DNA from: Symsagittifera roscoffensis
Taxonomy: Eukaryota > Xenacoelomorpha > Acoela > Convolutidae
Length of the DNA: 64,000 nucleotides
Assembly (NCBI RefSeq): GCF_963678635.1
Contig: NC_087065.1
Location: forward strand, 69,442,956-69,506,955
Direction: 5' to 3'
Part shown: positions 9,920 to 20,397 of the stretch, piece by piece
Numbering within the stretch: position 1 is the stretch's first letter
How the letters are laid out: each line of letters starts with the position of its first letter
Notes under the pieces: model-generated
What the model was told of the DNA's origin: nothing
Database searches by the model: none
The model's input: only the letters and a program-made list of their open reading frames with translations
Made by a program: the position numbers and the translations under genes

Positions 9920-10799
9920 TGTAACAGTCGCCTACTTAAGTTACATATGAGGTAAAAGAAAAATAGGCCCTAAAACCATTGGCTCAAGAGTCAAGAACAC
10001 TATCTCTTGTGTTTTTCTACCTCAAGCGGTCGGAGCCAATTCGGTTCACTTGCGATATGAGACTAAAAGCCGCGTTACAGCTTAAAGGCCACTACCAAGT
10101 CACCCCCACTCTAGAAAATAAGATCGACCCCATACTCAGGTCTCAAAATATCTAAAATACGCGAACGCCGTTAAAAACAAGGTCGGAACTTTATGTATAG
10201 TTACTTTTTTAGACAGTGGACCTTTGATCCATTTCAGATGGATCAACCTAAAAACTCTGCCTAACTCAATATAACAATATAAAATACACTCAAGAAAATT
10301 AAATTAGGTACTCACATACCAACACGACCTCGAATCGAGTAACTAAACTATTAAGAAGCTCTAGAATTGATTGGGTAATTAAGTTTAACTCGAGAGATTT
10401 GAAATAAGTAAGTTTTAACTAAAGAAGTAAGTTTTTGGTTTGGACCATTGGGCAGCTTCAATTGTCCACCTTCCCACCGAAGGTTCACTCTGGTCCACTC
10501 TAATTTATTTCCTCTCCACTCGCGATCACTTTCTGTCTTCTGCCAAGAATAAGACAGCTCTAATCTTGTTCGATTTATGTTTTGAAAATTGCGAATAACA
10601 CTTTCCCGCTGCTATTTTTGACTACTTTCCCTCTATTGTAGTTCGAATCTTCTCGTCCCATTTTTCTGATATTTTCAGTTTTTGCGAGAAACCTGAGCAT
10701 GATCTGCTCAATTCGAATTTGTGAAAAATTGCATTTCACCCAAAATCAACACTAAACGTTTTCTCAAGGTCAAACTTCCAAATATGACCGACTGGCACA
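9920..10799 (-). repeat. Solo LTR of the E2 family
   Basis: On the minus strand it starts TGTGCCAGTCGG (10799) and ends GTTACA (9920), 880 bp. It aligns along its length with both E2 LTRs, including the hairpin at 10224-10246 and the segment TGGCTCCGAC...GAGGTAGAAAAACACAAGAG. It sits inside the Penelope-like gene. The flanks are AATCGCG and GTGTTTA, with no clear target duplication. No internal element sequence adjoins it, so it probably arose by LTR-LTR recombination. Confidence 0.85.
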
Positions 10800-10852
10800 C
10801 GCGATTCTAGTTTTCTTGTGGTGAAAACCACTGGAGCGTTAGCTAAATCTTG

Positions 10853-11185
10853 TTAGCTGCTTGCAAACGATTGGCTTTGGTTACCTCTATATTGTACCAT
10901 CAACATTGGTGGCTTCACTTCTTTTGGTGATTGAGTTGACGAACTCCTCTCACTAACCAAAAACTTGCCCTTACCCTCGATGATTTTGCACAAGGCGTCT
11001 GCCTCCACCTTTGCGGACCAATTTTCAGGGTACTGATTTGTCAGCCATTGCGCCCTATTAGTTTCGATAGCCTTATCAATTTGCTGCCAGTTAGTTGTAC
11101 TCCTAAAAACTCTGTGTACAGTGCCTTGGACACTACGCTTCGATATTTCAGTATATTCCCAGTATCTGTTGGTTTTTGATACCAA
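10853..11185 (-). pseudogene. Penelope-like RT, thumb/linker
   Basis: The 110-codon frame contains HRVFRSTTNWQQIDKAIE and WLTNQYPENW, as in the Penelope RT-nuclease linker. After a stop the frame continues as NAPVVFTTRKL up to about 10800, where the solo LTR begins. The nuclease half resumes beyond the LTR at 9919. Confidence 0.75.
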
Positions 11186-11544
11186 TTGCAGGTTACACTC
11201 CTATCCTGCGATATATTTATGTTCAAATCCAGGAATGGCAAATTTCCCTCTGAATTAGTTTCCCCTAGAATGAACTGTAGATTTGAACGAAGAGAATTGG
11301 CGGCATCGAGAACACAATTCGGCTTACCTCTGACTGTTTCAACAATGTCATCCACATACATGAGGAACAATTTTACTTGTGGAGTATCCCTCTCCTTGTT
11401 CTGGTACTGTGAAAGTCTGGTACTGTGAAAGTCTGGTACTGCGGCGCAGCTTTCAGAGTACCAGACTATCTCGGTTATTGATGCGTATAGCTCATCGGAT
11501 ATTTTACCGCAGTATAGATGATACAGTTTCGGCACCACTCGCAT
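11041..11544 (-). pseudogene. Penelope-like RT, PHD-like finger and YVDD palm
   Basis: The 167-codon frame starts inside a cysteine/histidine cluster (H-x2-C, then WYSESC) whose upstream half (KGVKCEWCRN) lies in another frame at 11570-11520. Together they give the spacing of a PHD-type zinc finger with some cysteines lost. Then come LFLMYVDDIVET (catalytic aspartates at about 11355-11350), the LPFLDLNI segment and WYQKPTDTGN, all typical of Penelope RT. A 16 bp direct repeat (CTGGTACTGTGAAAGT) occurs about three times at 11400-11440 and disturbs the frame. Confidence 0.8.
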
Positions 11545-11804
11545 TTAACCCCCTTTGATCTATATGTTATTTTCGTGCGGCAGCATAGTCACAACCGGTT
11601 TTTTTTATTCTTTGGCTGTATCTCAGTTCTTAACGGTAATTCTGGTCTTAGAGCAAACTCGTTTTCTTTCATCCATAGGTGTACCAGAATTACCACGAGG
11701 GAATCACCCATTGCTAGACCATCAACCTGCACATACTATGAATCATAACACTTGAAATATACTTTGCTGACCGCCATATTCAAAAACCTTTTCATGGTTG
11801 CAGT

Positions 11805-12107
11805 TCAAAATTCAGGCGGAGGCTCCTGGCTGTACAGCTTCTGTAAGGCAATTTCAATTGCATTCTTCAGGTAAACATTAGTGTACAATTTTTTCACATC
11901 AAACGATTTTATGATTTCATCCGGATCTAGAGAAATGTTTTCAATATTTTCTCTACTATCTTTAGTATTGGTTTCTATATTGGCTCCATCGATTTTGTCA
12001 ATAAACTTTGCTAGCGTTTTATTCAGGTTTCCATACGAGCTGCCCTGAAGTGATAGTACTGGTCGTAGGGGTGTCTCAGCCTTGGGTACCTTATCTAAAC
12101 CGTACAA
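11805..12107 (-). pseudogene. Penelope-like RT, fingers and palm start
   Basis: Family landmarks are YGLDKVPKAETPLRPVLS and the catalytic motif-A equivalent SFDVKKLYTNV, where the aspartate contributes to metal binding. The frame stops at 11805. It resumes in another frame with YVQVDGLAMGDSL and LWMKENE (about 11735-11650), the Penelope equivalent of RT motif B. Confidence 0.8.
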
Positions 12108-12445
12108 ACGGGCGGTTGCCCCCCTGTTGACCTCAACATAGAATAATATTGATCACTTATCTCGTCTTTTTTTGTTCATACTAGTTAATTTTTTGTTGCG
12201 TTACTTCTCAATTTTCATAATAACTTCATCAGTGGTTGCCTCTTTTTTTTCAGAAACTGAGCAGAATGCAACAACGATTCCAGTTTTGATTCATACATTT
12301 CTTACCTCATTATACAAATACTAACCCCATTATCAAAAGGCACAGCCAGCAACCAATTGTCTCTGAGCTACTTCCTCAATTTTTCAACGGCCTTGTCACT
12401 TGAGTTTCGAACTGTTTTTTTTTTGCATAGCCTTTGCCGCGGTTT

Positions 12446-12784
12446 CTATTTTACATTTTCTTCACTAGATGTTTTTTGGTTTTTCAATTTTGAGAGGATA
12501 TTGTCGATATCAGCCAATAAGTGCGTTTCGTTAAATTTGTCTCTAATCTGATGCTTCGGGCCCATTGACAACACTTCATGTACCCATCCAGGCAATTCTC
12601 TGTTATCAAGCACCTTAACTGATTGCTCATTTTGGTCCCCAAGAGGTTTATCTTGTCTCTCGGACAGTTTTTTCTTAAACTTTTTTCTATGGTTTTTTGA
12701 TTTTGTCTTTAAGCTTGCCTCAACTTGACGCCTCACGTAGCGAAAAACTGATGCCCACCACTCTTCGTCGATTTCGTTTTGCAC
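12446..12784 (-). pseudogene. Penelope-like element, N-terminal region
   Basis: A 112-codon frame with a basic stretch (NHRKKFKKKLSE) followed by LDNRELPGWVHEVLSMGPKH, which resembles the Penelope-family segment just before the RT (leucine-rich, then LS.GPKF). It ends at a stop at 12446. The next homologous piece is in a different frame about 340 bp downstream, so part of the N-terminal RT region is missing or scrambled. Confidence 0.7.
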
Positions 12785-13138
12785 CAGCGATCTGGCTTTC
12801 GCTCATCTCCTCATCCCTTTTCCTGTCCTCATTTGTCCTAGAAGTTTCAGACCTTAGTAGTTTTAATTGAAAAATATGCACGGCTTGGTCCGAAAAAAAC
12901 CGTTGTCTGGGACCCTAAACTTCAAAAAGTCCGGTGTACAGATATTTGAATTTTTTAATGAATTTTATATAGTCTTTTTTTTTTTAAATTTGTCTGAGCC
13001 AAACAGCTGGAGAAAGTACTGTGGTCATTGTTTTGCAAGCCACGAGTAACTAAACTCACAAGACACAAAGCAAAACAAATCACACTCTTCTCAGCCTTGT
13101 TTTTGATGCGCAGACACTTCCTCTGCTTTCAGCTTCTG
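12785..13138. other. Non-coding start of segmental-duplication copy 1
   Basis: No gene. From about 12845 (CAGACCTTAGTAGTTTTAATTG) the sequence matches 26350 onward at an offset of 13515, which marks the left boundary of the duplicated block. The preceding 60 bp are unrelated to the other copy. Confidence 0.7.
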
Positions 13139-13702
13139 CTACCGTCTTGCATTCGCCTTCCTCGTTGTCTGCGACGGTCTCTCTTGTTTGCCCCTGACAT
13201 TACCGATCAGTTCTGACAGTCTCTCTTTGTGTGCCTTTACCAATTGCAGAGATATCAGCTCCAATTCAGCACTCTGGTGCAGCGTCAAATATTGCGTGAG
13301 CTGCTCCGGGTGGCTTTGTTTGCTCTTGGAGAGCAGATGTTTTGTTGCTGGAATAATGAGCACTCCCGTGCCGAGTAGCTCACTAAACAAGTCGGGCATT
13401 CCTTCCCTTCTGCAAACGACAATCGCCGTTATCTGCTGCCTCGTCGACTTGAAATAGTTTGTCACCTCCTCGACACAGGCTGCGCAATAGTTGTTCGTTT
13501 TTTGGCTGCTAATGGCGATAATCACCACGTCGTGCCACGCAACCAATTTTTTCTCCTTCAATGGAGTGTTTTCCAGTAATTTTAGGAGGTTCTTTCCATA
13601 TTTCAGCAAATTTTTGTTCAGGGATAGGCCAGGAATTGCTGTAACAAGGCTCTCGTATCGCGTTTTCTCACGTCTGTTGAGGGTGTTGATGCTATGGATC
13701 AA
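13139..13702 (-). CDS. Conserved 187-codon ORF, copy 1 (function unknown)
   Basis: I do not recognise this protein with confidence. It is basic at the C-terminus (GKQERPSQTTRKANARR). The middle has a WHDVVIIAIS / KTNNY / YFKSTRQQ / IVVCRREGMPDLF pattern resembling an alpha/beta fold of the kind seen in SGNH-like accessory ORFs of retroelements, but I see no catalytic set. The second copy (26654-27217) is also fully open, with about 16 base differences, roughly 11 of which change a residue. That ratio looks neutral. Its neighbours are LTR-family fragments, so it is probably a remnant of a retroelement ORF. Confidence 0.45.
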   Translation of the reverse strand: MIHSINTLNRREKTRYESLVTAIPGLSLNKNLLKYGKNLLKLLENTPLKEKKLVAWHDVVIIAISSQKTNNYCAACVEEVTNYFKSTRQQITAIVVCRREGMPDLFSELLGTGVLIIPATKHLLSKSKQSHPEQLTQYLTLHQSAELELISLQLVKAHKERLSELIGNVRGKQERPSQTTRKANARR

Positions 13703-14423
13703 GGAGCTAGAAACAATTTCGGTATCTCAAATACAAATTGGCCATATTCTACGTATCGATAAGAAAAGGCAACAAAAATTCACTCTCACACATTGATGAA
13801 ACACACATTGATGAAAATTATTAAAGTTTTTTAGATACTGGCCCTTTACTGGGAAAACAGTTGGAATTTTAAGCTATTCGGTTTTTGGTCTATCACAAAA
13901 ATGCAAATAAAATTGAAGACATTTTTGATAAACAGTATATGTCAAACGTTTTTGCAACTCTCTGCATCGTCAGGATTTTTACAATAAACTAAGCTAAATG
14001 ACGATGAAACATCAATTGACAAATGTTATATCCATCATGTTAAAAAATCACCATCATGTTAAAAAATCAGCCAATCACAGTTGACTTCAAAAATTACTAT
14101 TTAGCCTAAAATATTTTCAACCTCTAAAACTAACTAAACAGTTTTTAATTAATTTGTCTGGAAGTTTCTGAGTCATAATTTTGATTTAGACATGTAAATT
14201 TTAAATAAAAAACCAAAAATATTCAGTTTTAAATAATGAAACACAATTTTACAAGTTAGTTTTCTTTTCAAAATTTCTCTGAGCCAAACAGCAGGAAAAA
14301 GTACTGTGGAAATTGTCGTTAGGAGTTTTTTTGTGAGCATCCGCTCGACGCGGAGGCTTCTGTTGAGAGACCCGCCAATCATGATGTTGAGACTAATAGC
14401 CATGAGCGCCATAAAATCATATA
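13703..14423. other. AT-rich spacer with LTR-flanking leader piece
   Basis: No gene. 13703-14290 is AT-rich and shared with 27218-27800. 14330-14410 matches, on the minus strand, the sequence just inside the E1 and E3 LTRs: the primer-site variant TGGCGCTCATGGC and the CATCATGA...GCGGATGCTCAC segment. It is therefore the start of a truncated minus-strand LTR element whose LTR begins at 14424. Confidence 0.6.
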
Positions 14424-15165
14424 TGTAACATTCGCCCTGAAGTACATACCTAGGGAAAGTAAAGCAAGATCCTGAAACCTATGGCTAGTGTCTGAATTGA
14501 GCTTTAACTGCTTTTAACTCTCTATACTCTAGCCAGTTTAGTGTGCTACTTGTAACATCGGGTCGACAAAATTGTAAAATCTCAAGGCTATCAGTAGAAC
14601 CGCGCAAATTAACTTAGTTGCATGTGAAAATAGTTAACGCATTGCTGGCTCTCAGTATCCCCAGATCATGAATTCACTCCTTAAAGCAGGGCTAGTACGC
14701 TATTACTAATAAGTTAATGTAGTACTCTTGTTTTTGTACAGCAGAGAAAATCACCGCATCCATCGGAGATGGAGCGACACTTTCTCACAACTCCTAGCTT
14801 CTCATTATCTGAAAACAAAACTTAATGTTATTAATTTCAATTCAAGACTCCCATCAAGCTAAAAATGTTCAATTAACAGTTTCGATGTACAAAATTGGAT
14901 CCTTACGGTTTTATTCAGTATTCAGGAAGAAGCGTCTTCTTCACAACCAGGAAGGGCTGCTGTTGTTTTGCCAGTCTTCCGATTGATGAAGCTCGTTCTA
15001 ACTGCACAATCGTTACGACTCTGAAAGATTCGTTTCTTCGTCTTCTGATTAACTATCACTTTGTCGTTCCTGTCGTTTCCCATCTTGACCAGGTTATTGA
15101 CTGTAGTCTTGCCCTTGATCTCCTGCTGTTTCGTTTGCTTCAACAGGGTCCCTTTTAATCCTCAT
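14424..15165 (-). repeat. LTR fragment (minus orientation), block copy 1
   Basis: On the minus strand the 3' end is ...GAATGTTACA (14424), followed by a primer-site-like TGGCGCTCATGG. It carries the family hairpin CCATC-GGA-GATGG at about 14759-14771. The 5' side fades near 15165 without a TGTG start. The 73-codon ORF inside it (14922-15143) lies where LTR U3 sequence is expected and is not called. Confidence 0.6.
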
Positions 15166-16678
15166 CAACTTATACCAACGGCAGTCTCGGCCCAATCAAA
15201 TTGCCAACAATCTTACTCTCAGATTCTTTGAGGACAACTTTGACTCCTTCACAGCTGAAGTGTGCTAGAGCGTCTTTAGTCAACAGCTTTCCTGATGGTA
15301 TAAATTCCCTTCTCTCACTGAAAACTATCATAACTTCCACTTTTAGATCAACTCTCTCAGTCCATTGTACCAGCAAATTTCGCCATCCTTCGTTCGTTGG
15401 TCTCCAAGGCTCTCAATCTCCGTACTCGTACTACAAAGTCTACAACGAAATCTGCTCTGAGCAAAATTCGTCTGATTGGAGAGTACTCCGGTTTCTTATC
15501 GGAAATTTGTTGAAATTGTTCCAGTCTTCCGTTTCTTCTCTTTTACTAATAGGTTAATGTATTACTCTTGTTTTTGTACAGTAAAGAAAATCACCGCCTC
15601 CATCGGAGATGGAGCGACATTTTCTCTCAATTCCTAGCTTTTCAATATCTAGAGTGTATTCCTTATTGCCAAGAACAACGTAAAAGGCCTCATTCGACCG
15701 TTGCTAACGTTTGGCAGGGATAGAAGAATTTTCGAGAAAAAAATTAAACCGTGAAGAATCTAACTTCAAAACCGGTGCTTTCGCTGAAAAAAAATCTGAA
15801 TTTTTTCTATATTCAATTTCTTCAAAAAACGATTGTCTCACGCCTTAGCCTAGTTAATACCTGATCTAACGGTACCAAGTTAAACTGGATTGGTCGAGGT
15901 CACTTAGATGCCCGGATGTGGGGATGAAGTTTTGGAAGTGACACTTCATTTGCTCAATTTTTTTTCATTTATCAAAGAGCTCATGCTTGTGGTCTATTTG
16001 CGTTTATTTTTTTTTGTTTGCTCTAAAAAAAACGAGAAACACGTTTAACAAAATTAGTCATTTTGTAAAATTAGTTCGGAAGTACATACCGACTGAAAAT
16101 GAAGCTAGGTTATGAACTGACTGTCTAGCGTCTAAACACAGCTTCACATAGTTTTAACTGTCTCTAAAAAACCAGTTCAATGTTTGACTCATAAACATTG
16201 GGTCGACAGAGACGAAGTCATTACTATTTAAGGCTATCGGCCAAACAGCGTAAATTAACTTAGTTTACTAAAAACACTCCTAAAAACAGGGCTACTACTT
16301 AACTTTTATATTACGATTGTTTTTGTTCAGTAGATAAAAATCACCATTTCTATCGGAGATGGATCAACCCTCTGTTAAATTAATTCAATTTAATTCAATT
16401 CAATGTTAATTTAATTCAATTCAAGACATTCCGGGATACTGAAAATTGTCAAGTTATAGTTCACAGTTCTTCTCCGAGACCCTTCCGGATTCTTGAACAC
16501 GGACAAAGAGTTGTCTTCTTGACGACCAGAAAGCGTAACAAAATCGTAATAGCCCTCCTGATTCCCGGGAATTGCTTAGGAACGATTGTCGCTGTACAAT
16601 CGTTAAAGCTTGGAGCGCTCTCCTATAAAAAATGATGAAAACAATTTCTGTCGTTCGTTCTTTTTCTTACACGTCTTG
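15165..16678 (-). repeat. Rearranged LTR and leader pieces, block copy 1
   Basis: 15548-15655 repeats the hairpin part of the preceding LTR. 15720-15910 resembles the E1 leader (segment CTGATCTAACGGTACCAA, compare 6385-6410). 16080-16660 is another minus-strand LTR piece (hairpin at about 16349-16363; ACCCTTCCGGATT near 16480). 15165-15545 reads as coding-like on the minus strand with one frame break (for example KVVLKESESKIVGNLIGPRL), but I recognise no family. About 90 bp at 15915-16010 match, inverted, the 5' flank of the RLE element at 22845-22925. Confidence 0.5.
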
Positions 16679-17433
16679 TGTGCCATTTTCCCAGATTGGC
16701 GCAGTCGAGCATGTCGACGCACTTGAAAAAGGAAAAAAAAGGCGTTATCATCAAATTAACAATGAAAAGGAGGATAAAGCCAAAACGGTCATTTTGTCTG
16801 AAAAACACGCAGGAAAGAGACAACCCAATTAACAAGACGAAAATCAGCTAAAGAGAAACACGAGAAATACGAAGCCTCTTATCGTGGTAACAAGACACGA
16901 TAAGACGCTTATCTGAGAAAAATCATACGGAAGGAAAATCCAATTGAAAAAATACGAAACGGAACCGTACCCTCCCGTGCCACGAAATCGGAGAGGTAAC
17001 AAGGTTATCTCCAAGAGAACGAAAATTCGAGGCCCCGTGTCCAAAAACGTGAGAAACTGTTTAACACATACTTTTAGCTACTTTAATGCCTTGATTGATT
17101 TAATGAACTCCAATATTGTTTAGTAATTCAGAGCATGAGAAGTTAGAAAAAAAGGAAAGATTCAATCCATCTCCAATGAGTTTATTATATAACAGTCACT
17201 AAAATTGTGAATTATGGTTTTCCAGATGTTTCTAATAGTTTTCATGCTGTCCGGTTATTTTTGCCTGTAAGGGAAAGCTGATCAAAATTCGTTTGGTTGA
17301 TTGCCTAAAAATAGCAACTTTTTACTTAGACCTAAACAGACCAGAAAACTAACTGGCTAGAACTAGACGGTTAAAAACGAAAAAAAATTAAGGTAATTGA
17401 CGCCTGCCAGTCGTCAATAGGTATTTTATCTAC
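16679..17433 (+). repeat. Truncated LTR (plus orientation), block copy 1
   Basis: It starts TGTGCCATTTTCCCAG and aligns with the E3 LTR (48399-49283) through GCCTGCCAGTCGTCAATAGG. The last ~50 bp are lost at 17433, where CR1-type sequence begins. It lies head to head with the minus-strand LTR piece ending near 16675. The other block copy (30161-30958) keeps the complete end. Confidence 0.7.
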
Positions 17434-20397
17434 ATTGAATTTTGCAAACTGCAAAACAAAATATCCAGAAGCTCATACAAAAGTACAAACTTTACAAGAA
17501 TTGGTCAATACATCTAGCAATGTGGACAACATTCAGTACGAAGGTAAATTAGCCCAAGGAAGATGAACCTCCACAATTTTTTCAAGTACTTTAAAGCTTT
17601 TAGGAAATCAAATTTACCACGCAAAGTTTTTTACAACGAGTTCACTGCTGATTCTGACAAAAATAAAAAGCAAATTTGTTTGCAAAGTTCTTTTCTTCGG
17701 TTTATAGTAAGTACAGTTGATTCAAGTGTAATGTCTGGGCGAGTGTTACATTGTTGAGGTAGCGAGAGTCGTTTTTCTGATTTTCGCGCTTTTCAGTTGC
17801 TGAGAAAAGTAAAGTTGCTACGGATCATGCATGCCTATATCGGAAACTTCAAAATTATTTTGTCAATCCAAATTGACTCCTCCGAATACAACCAATTGAA
17901 CGATTAACACTGCAAATCGTTCAAAACAGACAACATTACTTCGTTAATGACATGCTTTTTTGGGTCATTCTGGTCGAATTCTTGTCACATACCTCGATCT
18001 CTTCATAGTTCTGAAATTTTTTTGCCATTTTAAGGGAATCCTATGAAGTACAACTGTGATTGTTAAGCCATAAAAATCTCTCTTTTCTGGATTAAAACTG
18101 GTTTTTACTGGTTAATTTCTTACTTAAATTGATGTAAGGCTTACATGATAGGGTTTTGGATGATAATGAATATCTCTTACTGGCCATATGTTGCGTCTTT
18201 TGACGAGCAAAAATTGTGTTTATGTGCGTGTGTGTTTTGAGGGTGAAAGGGACTTAATGGCCTTTAAATTTTCAAATTATTGTTTGATTTTTTGTCGGCT
18301 CGTTAATTTTTATTTTCTTTTTTTTTGGTTTGAAAGGTGTTAAACTATTTATTTTGTATCGGCTCAGTGGTCTCATATTGTTTAATATGGCGAGCAACTA
18401 AAGTTATATGTGTTTGAGGGTGAGGCGAACTTATTATTCTAAATAAGTCTTTAGAGTTGTTGATTTTTTTTTCGCCTTAAAGAGTTTGCGCTGGTATTTT
18501 CCGCTTGGTAATTTTTCCTACGATGTAAATTTCAAATTTTATTTGTCATGGCGTTTTTAAGCAAAACTAGTCATAAAAACTTTGATATATTGTGGTGTAT
18601 AGCTATTGCACAGCTGATTATCAGAAGCTCTCTGATACGTTGATCATTAATAAGTTTGAGCCTTATTGCCGGTCCAATCCTGATAAAATATTTGAATTAT
18701 GGTATAAATGGCTTCAAGATGCTTTAAAAGAAACGATAGCTAAACGAACTGCTCATAGATGGTTATTACCTTCCTGGATAAATCAAAAAACGTCACAATA
18801 CATTGAATTTTGCAAACTGCAAAGAGAAAATATCCAGAAGCTCATACAAAAGTGCAAACTTTACAAGAATTGGTCAATACGTCTAGTAATATGAACAAAA
18901 TTCAGTACGAAGATAAATTACCTCAAGGAAGATGAACCTCCACAATTTTTTCATGCACTTTAAAGCTTTTAGGAAATCAGATTTACCACGCAAATTGTTT
19001 TACAACGAATTCACTGCTGATTCTGACAAAAATGGAGCAAATTTATTTGCAAAGTTTTTTCTTCGGTTAATAGTAAGTCCAGTTGATTCAAGTGTAATAT
19101 CTGGGCGAGTGTTACATTGTTGAGGTAGCGAGAGTCGTCATTCTGATTTTCGCGCTTTTCAGTTGCTGAGAAAAGTAAAGTTGCCACGGGTCATGCATGC
19201 CTATATCAGAAACTTCAAAATTATTTTGTCAATCCAAATTGACTCCTCCGAATACAATCAATTGAACTATTAACACTGCTAATCGTTCAAAACAGCCAAT
19301 ATAAACTCGTTAATGACATGCTTTTTGGGTCATTCTGGTCGAATTCTTGTCACATACCTCAATTCCTTCATCTTTCTGTAAAATTTGTGCCATTTTAAGG
19401 GATTGAAATGAAGTGCAACTGTGATTGTTAAGCCATAGAAATCCCTCTTTTCTGGATTAAAACTGGCTTCTCCTGGTTAATTTGAGGCTTAATTTGATGT
19501 AAAGCTTACATGATAGGGTTTTGCATGATAATGAGTATCTCTTACTGGCCCTATGTTGCGTCTTTTGAGGAGCAAAAATTATGTCTATGTGCGTGTGTAT
19601 TTTGAGGGTGAAGAGGACTTAATGGCGTTTAAATTATTTTCATATTTTTATTTGATTTATTGTCGGCTCGTTTGTTAATATTTTCTTTTTTTATTTAGTT
19701 TAAAAGCTGTTAAACTATTTATTTTATATCGGCTCAGGCGTCTCATATGGTTTCAAATGGCGAGCAACTAAAGTTATATGTGTTTGAGGGTGAGGGGAAC
19801 TTATTATCCTATTTAAGTCTTTAGATTTCTTGATTTTTTTCGCCTTAAAGAGTTTGCGCTGGTTTTTTCCGGTTGATAATTTTTCCTACGATGTAAATTT
19901 CAAACTTTATTTGTCATGGCGTTTTTAAGCAAAACTAGTCATGAAACTTTGATACATCGTGGTGTATAGCTATTGCAAAGGTGATTATCAGAAGCTCTCT
20001 GATACGTTGATAAATAATAAAATTGAGCCTCAAAATGTTTTAAAAGAAACGAATTGCTCACAGATTGTTATTACTTCCTGGATAAATCAAAAAACGTCAC
20101 ACTACATTGAATTTTGTAAACTGCAAAACAAAATACCCTGAAGCTCATACAAAGACAAAATTTACAAGAATTGGTCAATACATCTAGTAATATGGACAAA
20201 ATTCAGTACGAAGGTAAATTAGCCAAAGGAAGATGAACCTCCACAGTTTTTTTAAGTACTTTAAAGCTTTTAGGAAATCAAATTTACCACCCAAAATGTT
20301 TTACAACGAATTCACTGCTGATTCTGACAAAGATAAAGCAAATTTATTTGCAAAGTTCTTTTCTTCGGTTTAGAGTAAGTCCAGTTGATTCAAGTTT
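17434..20397 (+). repeat. 1.36 kb tandem array, copy 1 (about two units)
   Basis: Units end with a remnant of the LTR 3' end (GGGCGAGTGTTACA). A partial unit runs 17434-17750, a full one 17751-19116 (1366 bp), and another 19117 to about 20397, which leads into the CR1 RT. Each unit has about 830 bp of AT-rich sequence, then part of a CR1/Jockey-type ORF between endonuclease and RT (YQKLSDTL...LPSWINQKTS, then EDEPP..F and SNLPRKVFYNEF). Stops and frame breaks are common, so no unit encodes a working protein. Confidence 0.8.
18592..18894 (+). pseudogene. CR1/Jockey-type linker fragment in array unit
   Basis: The 100-codon piece with ADYQKLSDTLIINKFEP, a tryptophan-rich ELWYKWLQDAL segment and LLPSWINQKTSQYIEF resembles the region just upstream of RT in CR1/Jockey-like non-LTR elements. 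The same segment recurs in decayed form at 19959, 31795, 33150, 34500 and 36410. Confidence 0.65.

Larger units (their letters stand above)
9590..12784 (-). mobile_element. Penelope-like element, frameshifted remnant with RT and GIY-YIG
   Basis: On the minus strand the order is: N-terminal region (12784-12446), RT fingers (12107-11805), RT core with QVDGLAMG (about 11720-11690), a PHD-like cysteine cluster (about 11590-11430), YVDD (11367-11341), thumb (11185-10853), then a GIY-YIG nuclease (about 9900-9600). This is the domain order of canonical Penelope-like elements. The frame changes at least six times and stops occur, so the copy is dead. A solo LTR (9920-10799) separates RT from nuclease. 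Penelope-like elements reverse-transcribe at nicked or telomeric ends, and the GIY-YIG domain makes the nick. Confidence 0.85.

Noticed and set aside
9180-10799. Hammerhead ribozyme expected at Penelope-like element ends
   Set aside because: I looked for CTGANGA ... GAAA cores near the Penelope ends and in the LTRs and saw none with pairing stems. A structural search with a covariance model would be decisive.
14922-15143. 73-codon minus-strand ORF with basic composition
   Set aside because: Lies in LTR-derived sequence and is shortened in the other copy. No homology recognised.
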